DNA of 64,000 bases from Gp6-AA40 sp035571515 (lineage in GTDB: Bacteria; Acidobacteriota; Vicinamibacteria; Vicinamibacterales; UBA2999). The stretch is taken from the NCBI GenBank assembly GCA_035571515.1, contig DATNCQ010000233.1, positions 1-64,000 of the forward strand. The letters are read 5' to 3'. Of this stretch, positions 1-7,432 are shown in pieces; within the stretch, counting starts at the first letter, position 1, and each line of letters starts with the position of its first letter. Under the pieces are notes generated by a model. That model had not been told where the DNA came from. It did not search any database and saw nothing but the letters and a program-made list of their open reading frames with translations. The position numbers and the translations under genes were made by a program.

Positions 1-139
1 AGGTGAGGTTGCGCCCGCCGCCGCAGCCGGCATCGAGCACCGTCATCCCTTGCACGATCCTCCCGCGGTGCAGCTGGTCGAAGAGGTAGATGTCGAGGTC
101 GCCGAACTCGCGGCGAAGGTCTTCGCTCGGCTGCGTCAC
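1..139 (-). CDS. SAM-dependent methyltransferase, N-terminal fragment
   Basis: Only the first 46 residues lie in the window; the gene runs off the left edge. Translating leftwards from a GTG at 139 gives a soluble protein whose residues 34-45 read VLDAGCGGGRNL, the glycine-rich motif I that binds S-adenosylmethionine in class I methyltransferases. AAGGGG lies about 9 nt before the GTG. The frame stays open further upstream but holds no ATG, so I favour this start. The methyl acceptor cannot be inferred. The gene borders the repeat-rich islet that begins near 200. Confidence 0.75.
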   Translation of the reverse strand, partial: MTQPSEDLRREFGDLDIYLFDQLHRGRIVQGMTVLDAGCGGGRNLT

Positions 140-200
140 GCTGGCCCCTTCGTGATGATCACGCGCCCTCCCCGCCGAGCCGGTGACTTCCTGAGACGCC

Positions 201-290
201 GCGCGAATTGTAGCGCTCGGGATTTGGATCTTGGGATTTGGATCTTGGGATTTGGATCCTGGGATTTGGGATTTGGGATTTTTTGAGTGG
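201..290. repeat. Low-complexity word repeat next to tRNA-end copy A
   Basis: The word GGGATTTGGATCTT is iterated with small changes and decays to GGGATTTGGGATTT. The same leader (AATTGTAGCGCT followed by these words) recurs at 3937-3999, directly beside the tRNA-Glu 3' end. The two stretches are therefore copies of one sequence about 3.7 kb apart. No coding potential is seen here. Confidence 0.75.
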
Positions 291-356
291 CACCGGTACA
301 GGGTTATGAGAAAGGGTGTTCCGCCGAGAACGTACAGTTCGTCGGCATCGCCGCGT
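291..356. repeat. Direct repeat copy A with degenerate tRNA-Glu 3' end
   Basis: About 58 of 66 bases match copy B at 1186-1251. The first 15 bases resemble the 3' end of the tRNA-Glu gene at 4000-4014, with two changes. The rest (TTATGAGAAA, then GTGTTCCGCCGAGAACGT) is not tRNA sequence. The left flank resembles the flank of the real tRNA and the right flank that of copy B, so this looks like a recombinant attachment-site remnant. Confidence 0.6.
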
Positions 357-404
357 GATCCTGAGGTTCAGACGCCGGTTAGTCGCTACCGGTCACTCGC
401 GGCG

Positions 405-593
405 CTAGACCACCGTTGGCGGCTTGTTCTCCTTCACCGAGGAGTGCGATCGTGAATACGTTCGTTGCAGCTTTGCTTCGAGCGCAGCCCGTCCGCTCGC
501 CGGTGCCGCCGCAATCCGCGCGCGTAGCTTGTTCCGCTTTTTCGCCCGATGTTGACGCAGATGGATGTCGGTGGGGTGATGGCTTGCACTCAT
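405..593 (-). CDS. Small basic protein of 62 residues, unknown function
   Basis: A short lysine- and arginine-rich protein beginning MSASHHPTDIHLRQHRAKKR. A central helical stretch (KKRNKLRARIAAAPASGRAA) leads into EAKLQRTY. The ATG at 593 is preceded by AGAGGA with 8 nt spacing, which supports translation. I recognise no characterised family; the charge pattern would suit nucleic-acid or ribosome contact, but that is a guess. It lies alone in the accessory islet, so it could be a leftover of a mobile element. Confidence 0.5.
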   Translation of the reverse strand: MSASHHPTDIHLRQHRAKKRNKLRARIAAAPASGRAALEAKLQRTYSRSHSSVKENKPPTVV

Positions 594-1145
594 GATCAGG
601 GTCCTCTCAGTGAGCGTATCTCGGCGGTGTTTCCACGCCTGTTCACAAGTGCACACTGAACGTACCGATTCCCTGAGGGTCGGTCGCTCTAGACGCTGCG
701 AGTGTTCGGACCGAAACCGACGAGCGCCGTCGCCAACAGCAGCACGGACATTCCTAACAAAGAACCGTGGCCGTGCGTCAGACGCGGATTCGCCGCGATT
801 CCACAACGGGGTTGACGCTTCGTATCCGCGTCAAGATCCGTCAGCCTCTTGGAACATCCGACGTGAGGCCGGTGTAGCGCCGAGGTGGGACCGCATCGTT
901 CCTGAGTACTTAGACGAAACGCTTCGATATGCGCTACGCATGAGCAAGGAGGCGCCCCGCCGAATCAGGCCTAGATGCTACTGATCACAGAGTCGAGTTG
1001 CAGAATTGGCAACGGGAATCCATTGGCGAAGTTGCACGAAATGCGATGCCGAAAGGAGCGATGGCGCGGTCCACTTCGCTCGCCTGAAATGACCGCGACC
1101 ACGGTGCAACATCTTTCGCCCTGCGGTGGCAGCTCGCCGGGCTTG

Positions 1146-1185
1146 CCATCCGTAGCTCGCTCGGTGCCACGCGAGCGAAGGATGG
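1146..1185. repeat. Imperfect hairpin abutting tRNA-end copy B
   Basis: CCATCCGTAGCTCGCT faces AGCGAAGGATGG across a short GC-rich loop. The right arm runs straight into the tRNA-like GGTACCGGTACGGGG of copy B. It resembles a palindromic repeat rather than a terminator, since no T run follows. Confidence 0.5.
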
Positions 1186-1251
1186 TACCGGTACGGGGTT
1201 ATGAGAAATGGTGTTCCGCCGAGAACGTGGAATTTGTCGGCATCGCGGCGT
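1186..1251. repeat. Direct repeat copy B with exact tRNA-Glu 3' end
   Basis: Partner of copy A. TACCGGTACGGGG here is identical to the last bases of tRNA-Glu(CTC), and with the preceding GGATGG the match to the tRNA locus reaches about 19 bases. Beyond that the sequence follows copy A, not the tRNA. Truncated tRNA 3' ends are the usual scar of site-specific integration at a tRNA gene, but no integrase is present. Confidence 0.6.
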
Positions 1252-1321
1252 AAGGCGAGGCCGCCCCGGCGATCCTTCCGCATCGCGCTGGGTCTGGGAA
1301 AGTGACTGACGGCGACAGCGG

Positions 1322-2015
1322 CTACGGCGCTTGGAGCCCCCGCTGGCCCCCCCGCCCCTCGCGCTTCGGTGGGGGAAACAAGTTCAGGTAATTGTCGCTG
1401 TATCGCACCTCGCGCCCATCCGCGTCCAGAATCACGGGCGACTGCTGAAAGAGTAGTGGTTCAGGCGCGCCCGCCGGAACCGTCGCTTCAAAGATGTACA
1501 AGCGGTTCTCGTGCATGTGCATCTGCACGAATGTCCGCGATTGGTCCTTATTCGTCAGGTGGATGTCCCTGCCGTTGATGCGATTGATGGCCGACCACGC
1601 GAAATAGGTGACCGTCGAGCCGCGTTGGAGAATCTCCTGCGAGGCGTGATCGACCGCGCCGAGCACGTCGTATTTCCAACCCCCGACACCCTGTGCCACC
1701 GTGCCGTTGCCGGCACAAAGATTCTGCGCTCCGGGCGGGCAGCTCTTGGCGCGTTCGGTATGGAAGGCTTCGGCCACCGTGTAGTCGACGACGGTGACGG
1801 AATACTTTTCCTTGCCGCGCTCGACGGTGTACGTCCGTGCCGGCAGCTTCGCCTCACGCCAGGACGTGTACGTGAACTCACGAATCGTCGGAGCTGAGGG
1901 GAAGTTGACGGCGAAGCGGTCCTCACGACTCGTGTAATCGATCCATTCTTGAGCCGCGGCGGTCGTCGAAATCATCAGGACGGGCCAACCCGATCGCGAG
2001 GCGATGCAAGCCCAT
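1322..2015 (-). pseudogene. Secreted protein of unknown function with a frameshift in its signal peptide
   Basis: The mature part, starting AAAQEWIDYTSREDRFAVNF, runs about 210 residues to a stop at 1322 and is a plausible exported domain with no family I recognise. Its own frame offers only a late ATG at 1975 (MISTTAAAQ). The ATG at 2015 has GGAGAG 4 nt upstream and encodes MGLHRLAIGLA, but it is one base out of frame. Deleting one base from the CCCG run near 1985 joins the two into a normal signal peptide ending VLMISTTAAAQ. The gene is either recently broken or carries a sequencing error. It lies 46 nt after the esterase gene in the same direction and may share its transcript. Confidence 0.6.
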
Positions 2016-2061
2016 GGTGCTCTCCGTCGAATTAGGTGCGGCGGGGGGACCACACCGCCTG

Positions 2062-3501
2062 TCAGCCCGTCGTCACGCGGTCGATGAAATCGAGGATTTC
2101 GCGCGAGATGCTCGTGTCTGCCGTGCCGACCGACAGCAGCTGCGAGACGTGGTTGTGTCCGAGGCTCTGCCGGAAGCGCGGCCGCATGCCGTGCTTCTGC
2201 ACCAGCTCGGAGAAGAGCGCCGCCTGCGCCCGGATGTATCGCGCGTCGTCGTACTCCGCCGTCGTGAAGAGCACAGGAATGTCGGTGCGCGTCACGTTCC
2301 CGGGTACGACCATCCGCGGCCACCGCGACTTGTCCTCGCCAAAGTAGGCGAGCTCGCCTTTCGTCGGCGACGAAAAATCGAACGTATACGGTCCTGACAG
2401 CAGGATGGCACCGGCTGCGCGGGCGGTACCGGGCGGCAGCAGCTCCGGCCTGAAGATGTAGGTCGCCACATGCAGCGAGCCGGTTGAGATTCCGGCGACG
2501 AAGATGCGCTGCGGGTCGGCGTTGTATTCGCGCGCGTGATCGCGCAGCCACGTCACGGCGGCGCCCACGTCGCGCGCCCCCTCCGGCCATTTGATCTCCG
2601 GCGCGAGCCGGTACCCCGCAGCGACACCGACGAATCCGAGGCTCGCGAAGTACTCGGCGAACGTGGCGGTGTTCTCGCGCGTGCCGCCCACGAGGCCGCC
2701 GCCATGGAACACGACCACGATCGGCACCGGACGGTCCGCGCGGCGAACTGTCGCGGTGTAGATGTCGAGGCGCTGGCGCTCGTTGGGCCCGTACGCGACG
2801 CCTTTACTCGCCTTGAGCTCGGCCGGCTCGTACACCCGCGGCTGCGCTGCGTACAGCTTGTATGTCTCGGGGATGTTGCCTTCCGTCGAGCCGAGCGCCG
2901 CGATCTGCTTCGCCAGTTGGGCGGGCATGCCGCTGCGTGAGAGTTCGGCGAGGCTGAGGCCGCGCTCATCGGGCCGCGACCATCGGAACGACTGGCTGAC
3001 GGCGCGCGCGTCGGTGCAGCGCTCCAGCCCGATCGCGCGTTCGTGATAGACGGGAGAGAGCCAGAAATTCGTTCCCACCGGTGCGCCCTTGTCGCCGGCG
3101 ACCGCGATGCACAACTCCGGTTTGGACGCCGGGGTGAGACGTGCCCACGACATCGACCAGCGCTGTTCGGGTGCAGACGAGCACGGGCGGACCAGCAGCT
3201 TGGCGCCCGGCTCGAGCGCGGCGGCCGCGAGGCAGCGATCGTACCTGGCGGCGCGGATGGCGCCGTCCGCCGTCCGCTCCCACCGCTGATCGTCGAGCGG
3301 CTCGCCGTACTTGCACGTGTGAGCCTGCAGCGGCGCGTCCAGCTGCAGCCTCTCCGGCGGGCCCGCGATGTCGATGCAGTACCCGCGCGGCTCGTCCGGT
3401 GCGTCGATCGTCCGCAGTAGCCCGGCGTCGGCATAGCTCGCGGCCGGGTTGATGGCGCCGAGCACGAGCTGAAGAATCGCGGACGTCATGACAGCGCGCA
3501 T
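2062..3501 (-). CDS. Secreted alpha/beta-hydrolase (esterase/lipase) with N-terminal ricin-type lectin domain
   Basis: A signal peptide (MRAVMTSAILQLVLGAINPA) is followed by a ricin B-like beta-trefoil at about 25-160, with cysteine pairs and QRW repeats (DDQRWE, EQRWSM). The C-terminal half (about 215-478) is an alpha/beta-hydrolase of the carboxylesterase/lipase class. It has the oxyanion loop VVFHGGG, nucleophile elbow GISTGS, a candidate acid in TTAEYDDA and a catalytic histidine in GHNHVSQ. The lectin part probably tethers the enzyme to a sugar polymer and the catalytic part hydrolyses an ester; the substrate is unknown. I chose the ATG at 3501 because AGGAGG lies 6 nt upstream. An in-frame TTG sits at 3507. 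Confidence 0.75.
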   Translation of the reverse strand: MRAVMTSAILQLVLGAINPAASYADAGLLRTIDAPDEPRGYCIDIAGPPERLQLDAPLQAHTCKYGEPLDDQRWERTADGAIRAARYDRCLAAAALEPGAKLLVRPCSSAPEQRWSMSWARLTPASKPELCIAVAGDKGAPVGTNFWLSPVYHERAIGLERCTDARAVSQSFRWSRPDERGLSLAELSRSGMPAQLAKQIAALGSTEGNIPETYKLYAAQPRVYEPAELKASKGVAYGPNERQRLDIYTATVRRADRPVPIVVVFHGGGLVGGTRENTATFAEYFASLGFVGVAAGYRLAPEIKWPEGARDVGAAVTWLRDHAREYNADPQRIFVAGISTGSLHVATYIFRPELLPPGTARAAGAILLSGPYTFDFSSPTKGELAYFGEDKSRWPRMVVPGNVTRTDIPVLFTTAEYDDARYIRAQAALFSELVQKHGMRPRFRQSLGHNHVSQLLSVGTADTSISREILDFIDRVTTG

Positions 3502-3558
3502 CACCAACCTCCTGCCGTTTCGTGCGGCGTACTCTACTACTTACTCACCTTTCCAGTC

Positions 3559-3912
3559 TTGCCTGCCGTCGTTGTCGGGGGCACGTCACGACTTTTTCGA
3601 TTGCGCCACGTATCTCCCGACGTTCTCCGATACCATCGACGCGAATGGCGACTACTGGCTCGTCGGATTTCGAACGGACACTACGACCTGCAGCTGGACC
3701 TGAGCGGTTTCGCGTCGACGGCGATCGAGAACATCGAATTGCTCGTCGACCAGAACGCCTCCATCCCGTTGTCGATGAAGCTGGCGACGGTGAACGAAAC
3801 GATCGTCGTGAGCGACGCGGCGCTCGTGGACGATCCGTTTTTGGCGGAACTCGAATCCGACGCGCGGTATCGAGACTTAATGGCGCGCCTGCGGCTGCCC
3901 ATTCGGCGTTAA
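3559..3912 (+). pseudogene. Relic of a TonB-dependent receptor (regulatory-like domain)
   Basis: The frame contains HYDLQLDLSGFASTAIENI, then VDQNASIPLSMKLATVNETI and VVSDAALVDD. This is the signature of the carboxypeptidase-regulatory-like domain that precedes the plug in large acidobacterial TonB-dependent receptors. Here it ends after about 25 more residues and the barrel is absent, while family members run to about 1,000 residues. The residues before HYD do not resemble the family and no signal peptide is seen. I read it as a fragment left in the islet. Confidence 0.6.
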
Positions 3913-3936
3913 TCGCTCGCGTCGGGTTCTGTTGAT

Positions 3937-3999
3937 GCGCGGCAAATTGTAGCGCTTGGGATTTGGATCTTGGGATTTGGGCTTTGGGATTTCTTGGGA
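3937..3999. repeat. Second copy of the islet word repeat, beside the tRNA 3' end
   Basis: AAATTGTAGCGCTTGGGATT followed by GGATCTTGGGATTTGG words, matching the block at 201-290. It lies immediately downstream (in tRNA sense) of tRNA-Glu, so it marks one border of the duplicated segment. Confidence 0.7.
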
Positions 4000-4074
4000 T
4001 GGTACCGGTACGGGGATTCGAACCCCGGTCCCGTGGCTGAGAACCACGTGTCCTGACCCCTAGACGATACCGGC
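4000..4074 (-). tRNA. tRNA-Glu (anticodon CTC)
   Basis: Read on the minus strand, the acceptor stem GCCGGTA pairs with TACCGGT (G-U at the end) and is followed by ACCA, so the CCA tail is encoded. The D arm is GTCTAGGGGTCAGGAC. The anticodon stem CGTGG/CCACG encloses the loop TTCTCAG, giving anticodon CTC for GAG codons. The T arm GGGGTTCGAATCCCC is canonical. All arms close, so the gene looks functional. Its 3' end is partly duplicated at 291 and 1186. Confidence 0.95.
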
Positions 4075-4160
4075 TCGGACTGCGTGCCTCGCCAAGGCCG
4101 TGGCAGAGGCCCGCTCAGCTGGCCGGAGCCAGCCGAACGAAAAAATCTTAGCACGGGGAC

Positions 4161-4166
4161 TATCAT
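4161..4166 (+). promoter_or_regulatory. -10-like hexamer TATCAT just before the M23 peptidase start
   Basis: TATCAT ends 6 nt before the ATG at 4173 and no Shine-Dalgarno sequence lies between. Transcription would begin at or near the A of the start codon, giving a leaderless mRNA. No good -35 hexamer is visible. Confidence 0.4.
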
Positions 4167-4172
4167 GATCCG

Positions 4173-5558
4173 ATGCGTGGCTTCGCGAAGTTCCTCGCCT
4201 TTCTCCTCCTCCTGATCATCATCGGCGGCGGCGTGGCGTGGCTCTGGGCGGGGCGACAGCCGGGCCCGGCCGTCCAATTCCGTCAGCCCGATAAATTCGT
4301 CGGACAAGCCAGCGAGCTCGAGCTGCTGGTGCAGGTGCCGGAAGGACGCCTCTCGCGGCTCGACGTCGCGGTCGAACAGGGCGGCAAGTCGTTCCCCGTC
4401 TTCTCGCTCGATCAGCCGACGCAGGCGACGACGCGCCAGGATGCCGCCGATCGCCTCTACGTGATGCGGCCGATCGGCAAGCGTGCCCTGCCCGAGCTGC
4501 AGGCGGGCCCGGCGCGCATCGTCGTCCACGCGGCGCGGCCGGTGCTGCGCGGCTACCGCCAGATCGCGACCGAGACGACGCGCGACGTGCAGGTGCGGCT
4601 CGAGCCGCCGCAGGCGTCGGTCGTCTCGACCTTCCATTACGTGAATCTCGGCGGCGCCGAGTTCGTCGTCTATCGCGCGACGCCGGCGGACGTGGAGTCG
4701 GGCGTGCGCGTCGGCGATCGGACCTATCCGGGGTTTCCGGGATCCGCCGTCGGCATCAACGATCCCGCCGTGCACGTCGCGTTCTTCGCGCTCGCGTACG
4801 ACCAGGACCTCAAGACGCCGATCAGCGTCTACGCGCGCGACCCGGCAGGGAACATCGCGGTGTCGGCGCTCGATCACATGCCGTTCCCCAAGCCGTTCTC
4901 GAGGAGCACGATCCCGATCGACAGCTGGGTGGCGCGCGTCGTCCCGCCGATCATCGCCAATACGCCGGAGCTGAAGGACGTGTCGACGGCGCCCGAGGAC
5001 ATCGCGCAGACGTTCGTCCGCGTCAACAGCGACCTGCGCAAGCAGAACGCGCAGACGATCGCGGAGCTGGCGAAGAAGACGGCGCCCGAGATGATGTGGA
5101 AGGAGCCGTTCGAGCCGCTGACCAACGCCGCGGTCGAAGCAAAGTTCGCCGACTTCCGCACCTATACGTACATGGGCAAGGAGATCGATCGCCAGGTGCA
5201 TCTCGGCTTCGACCTCGCCGTCACGCAGCAGGTGCCGATCAAGGCCGCGCAGCGCGGCGTCGTCGTGCACGCGGCGTATCTCGGCATCTACGGCAACTGC
5301 ATGATCCTCGATCACGGCCTCGGCGTGCAGACGCTGTATGGGCATCTCTCGTCGATTGGCGTGAAGGTCGGCGACACCGTTGACAAGGGTCAAGTCATCG
5401 GGCGGAGCGGCATGACGGGCCTGGCGGCCGGCGACCACCTCCATTTCACGGTGCTCGTCAACGGAACCGCGGTCAACCCGGTCGAATGGTGGGACACCAA
5501 GTGGATGCAGGACCGCGTCTTCCGCAAGATCATGGAAGCCGGCGGCAGCGTGTCATAA
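4173..5558 (+). CDS. Membrane-anchored M23 (LytM) family metallopeptidase
   Basis: 461 residues. An N-terminal membrane anchor (FLAFLLLLIIIGGGVAWLWA) is followed by about 300 residues of periplasmic region and a C-terminal LytM domain (about 330-440). The zinc ligands are visible: HLGFDLA (H and D of HxGxDxA) and GDHLHF (HxH), with YGHL and the GQVIGRSGMTG strand between. The enzyme is predicted to cut peptidoglycan cross-links or to act as a cell-wall regulator in the periplasm. With both zinc motifs intact it is probably catalytic. It starts after tRNA-Glu, and 23 nt separate it from the lipoprotein gene downstream. Confidence 0.9.
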   Translation: MRGFAKFLAFLLLLIIIGGGVAWLWAGRQPGPAVQFRQPDKFVGQASELELLVQVPEGRLSRLDVAVEQGGKSFPVFSLDQPTQATTRQDAADRLYVMRPIGKRALPELQAGPARIVVHAARPVLRGYRQIATETTRDVQVRLEPPQASVVSTFHYVNLGGAEFVVYRATPADVESGVRVGDRTYPGFPGSAVGINDPAVHVAFFALAYDQDLKTPISVYARDPAGNIAVSALDHMPFPKPFSRSTIPIDSWVARVVPPIIANTPELKDVSTAPEDIAQTFVRVNSDLRKQNAQTIAELAKKTAPEMMWKEPFEPLTNAAVEAKFADFRTYTYMGKEIDRQVHLGFDLAVTQQVPIKAAQRGVVVHAAYLGIYGNCMILDHGLGVQTLYGHLSSIGVKVGDTVDKGQVIGRSGMTGLAAGDHLHFTVLVNGTAVNPVEWWDTKWMQDRVFRKIMEAGGSVS

Positions 5559-5581
5559 TTGGCCATTCGGAGAACCTGCGG

Positions 5582-6364
5582 ATGACACGACTTTTCGTCG
5601 CCGCGTGCGTCGCGGCCACGTTGCTGGCGGCGTGCGGCGGAAACAGCACTCAGAATCAGCAGACGTCAGCGCCGGCCGGCTCCGGCGCGGGAGCGCCGGC
5701 GGCGGCGTCGCCAGCCGTCGATCCCGCCATCGCCGCGACCGTCACGGGGAAGGTGACGTTCGCCGGGACGGCGCCCGCCCCCGCGCCCATCAAACTGAGC
5801 TCCGACCCGTACTGCGAGAAGGCGAACCCCGGGTTGACGACCGAGAACGAGATCGTCGGCAAGGACGGCTCGGTCGGCAACGTCTTCGTCTACGTGAAGG
5901 ACGGCCTCGGCACGCGCACGTTCACGGCGCCATCCGAGCCGGTCGTCATGGACCAGAAGGGGTGCCACTACGCGCCGCACGTGCTCGGCATCCAGGTGGG
6001 CCAGCCGCTGCAGATCGTCAACAGCGACGACACGCTCCACAACGTGCACGGCCTGCCGAAGGCGAACAAGGAATTCAACCAGGGCCAGCCGATCCAGGGG
6101 ATGAAGATGACGCACACCTTCAGCACGAAGGAAGTGATGATCCCCTTCAAGTGCGACGTGCACGGCTGGATGAACGCGTGGATCGGCGTCGTCGATCATC
6201 CGTACTACGCGGTCACGTCGACGGACGGGACGTTCTCCCTGAAGGGGCTGCCGCCGGGCACCTACACCATCGAAGCGTGGCACGAGCGGCTCGGCACGCA
6301 GACGCAGACCGTGACGGTCGGGGAGAAGGAGACCAAGGACGTCGCCTTCACGTTCAAGACGTAG
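5582..6364 (+). CDS. Cupredoxin-domain lipoprotein with regulatory-like C-terminal domain
   Basis: 260 residues. The leader MTRLFVAACVAATLLAACGG has a lipobox (LAAC), so it should be lipidated. The central domain resembles plastocyanin/azurin-type cupredoxins, with NSDDTLHNVHG and KCDVHGWMNAW supplying His, Cys, His and Met (C-x2-H-x2-M), the type I copper ligands. A C-terminal segment (DGTFSLKGLPPGTYTIEAW) is a carboxypeptidase-regulatory-like beta sandwich. GGAG precedes the ATG at 5582. It lies 30 nt before heme A synthase, so a role in electron transfer or copper delivery to a heme-copper oxidase is a reasonable inference, not shown. Confidence 0.8.
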   Translation: MTRLFVAACVAATLLAACGGNSTQNQQTSAPAGSGAGAPAAASPAVDPAIAATVTGKVTFAGTAPAPAPIKLSSDPYCEKANPGLTTENEIVGKDGSVGNVFVYVKDGLGTRTFTAPSEPVVMDQKGCHYAPHVLGIQVGQPLQIVNSDDTLHNVHGLPKANKEFNQGQPIQGMKMTHTFSTKEVMIPFKCDVHGWMNAWIGVVDHPYYAVTSTDGTFSLKGLPPGTYTIEAWHERLGTQTQTVTVGEKETKDVAFTFKT

Positions 6365-6394
6365 GGCCGCGCCGGGTCGCCCGCGGATAACTGC

Positions 6395-7432
6395 ATGCTT
6401 CCCCTGTTTGCCGCGCTGGTCGCGGCGTCCACCGGTGTCCTGATCTTCGCGGGCGGGCTCGTCACGAGCACGGGCTCCGGCCTGTCCGTGCCCGACTGGC
6501 CGAACACCTACGGCTGGTTCATGTGGGCGTTCCCGCTCGACAAGATGGTCGGCGGCATCTTCTACGAACACCTGCACCGGCTGGTCGCGAGCACCGTCGG
6601 TTTCCTGATCGTCGTGCTGGCAGTCTGGCTGTGGCGCGCGGAGCCGCGCGCGTGGGTTCGCCGGCTCGGCTACCTCGCGCTCGCGGCCGTCATCGTCCAG
6701 GGCATCCTCGGCGGCATCACGGTGCTGTGGTACCTCCCGGACGCGATCTCCATCGCGCATGCCAGCCTCGCGCAGATCGTCTTCTGCCTGACGACGACTA
6801 TCGCGCTGGTGACCGCGCCGGGGTGGAAGCGCGGCGATCGCGTTCGGCTCCCGAGGGACCTCACGCTCGAACGGCTTGCCATCGTGACGACCGCGGTCAT
6901 CTACACACAGATCGTCATCGGCGCGACGATGAGGCATACGGGCGCGGGCCTGGCGATTCCCGACTTTCCGCTCGCGTTCGGCCACCTCGTTCCGCCGCAG
7001 TGGGACGCGAAGATCGCCATCCACTTCGCGCATCGGGTCGGCGCGGCGACCGTCGCCGCGCTCGTGCTGGCGACCGCGGGCCACGTCGTCTACCACCACC
7101 GCCGCCCCGAGCTCCGCCGCCCCGCGATGCTCCTGCTCCTGTTGCTCGCGCTCCAGATCACGCTCGGCGCGTTGACCGTGCTGAGCCAGAAGCAGTTCCT
7201 CATCAACTCGCTGCACGTCGTCAACGGCGCGCTGGTGCTGGTGACGTCGCTCGTGCTGACGCTGCGCGCGCATCGCGCGCGCTTCGCCGGGCTCGTTCCC
7301 GCAGGGTCCGCCGATGATGCCGGGTCCGCCGTCGTCTTCGCGGAGCGGAACCCGGCCTACGTACGTGGGGCGGGTCCGGTGTCGCGGCCGGAAACCATCG
7401 CGGCGCCGACGCGCCGCGGGGCCAGCGCGTGA
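6395..7432 (+). CDS. ctaA: Heme A synthase (COX15/CtaA family)
   Basis: Converts heme O to heme A for aa3-type oxidases by oxidising the C8 methyl group, in the cytoplasmic membrane. The protein has about eight transmembrane helices and the four conserved histidines in EHLHRLVAS, HASLAQIVF, HFAHRVGA and SLHVVNG. Charged and aromatic loops (SGLSVPDWPNTYGW, AIPDFPLAFGHL) are typical of the family. The last 40 or so residues (after LRAHRARFAG) do not belong to the family: they are encoded by a GC-rich hairpin repeat at 7306-7386 and read ERNPAYVRGAGP. The stop overlaps the ctaB start by 4 nt. Confidence 0.93.
   Translation: MLPLFAALVAASTGVLIFAGGLVTSTGSGLSVPDWPNTYGWFMWAFPLDKMVGGIFYEHLHRLVASTVGFLIVVLAVWLWRAEPRAWVRRLGYLALAAVIVQGILGGITVLWYLPDAISIAHASLAQIVFCLTTTIALVTAPGWKRGDRVRLPRDLTLERLAIVTTAVIYTQIVIGATMRHTGAGLAIPDFPLAFGHLVPPQWDAKIAIHFAHRVGAATVAALVLATAGHVVYHHRRPELRRPAMLLLLLLALQITLGALTVLSQKQFLINSLHVVNGALVLVTSLVLTLRAHRARFAGLVPAGSADDAGSAVVFAERNPAYVRGAGPVSRPETIAAPTRRGASA
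7306..7386. repeat. GC-rich hairpin element inside the 3' end of ctaA
   Basis: GCCGGGTCCG (7319-7328) pairs with CGGAACCCGGC (7346-7356), followed by CTACGTACGTGGGGCGGGT. The right arm and tail match the element at 61301-61330 at nearly every base, and share ACCCGGCCTACG with pyrK near 50755. It is translated in frame as the CtaA tail. Confidence 0.75.

Larger units (their letters stand above)
594..1321. other. 728-nt gap without a credible gene
   Basis: No reading frame here has convincing composition, start signal or recognisable motif. Two structures stand out. One is an imperfect hairpin at 1146-1185 with arms CCATCC/GGATGG and CTCGCT/AGCGAA. The other is repeat copy B at 1186-1251. The stretch looks like degenerate mobile DNA. 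Confidence 0.6.

Noticed and set aside
594..984. A 130-residue plus-strand frame
   Set aside because: Composition is random-like, with no homology signal or ribosome site. It is included in the gap description instead.
291..1251. Additional tRNA genes at 291 and 1186
   Set aside because: Only the acceptor 3' end is present; there is no anticodon, D or T arm, so they are partial copies.
1..4074. An integrase or transposase in the islet
   Set aside because: No frame here shows a tyrosine-recombinase, serine-recombinase or DDE motif. The integration idea rests only on the tRNA-end copies.
3909..5444. A 511-residue minus-strand frame crossing tRNA-Glu
   Set aside because: It is antisense to the M23 peptidase and passes through the tRNA gene; the sense protein has intact zinc motifs.
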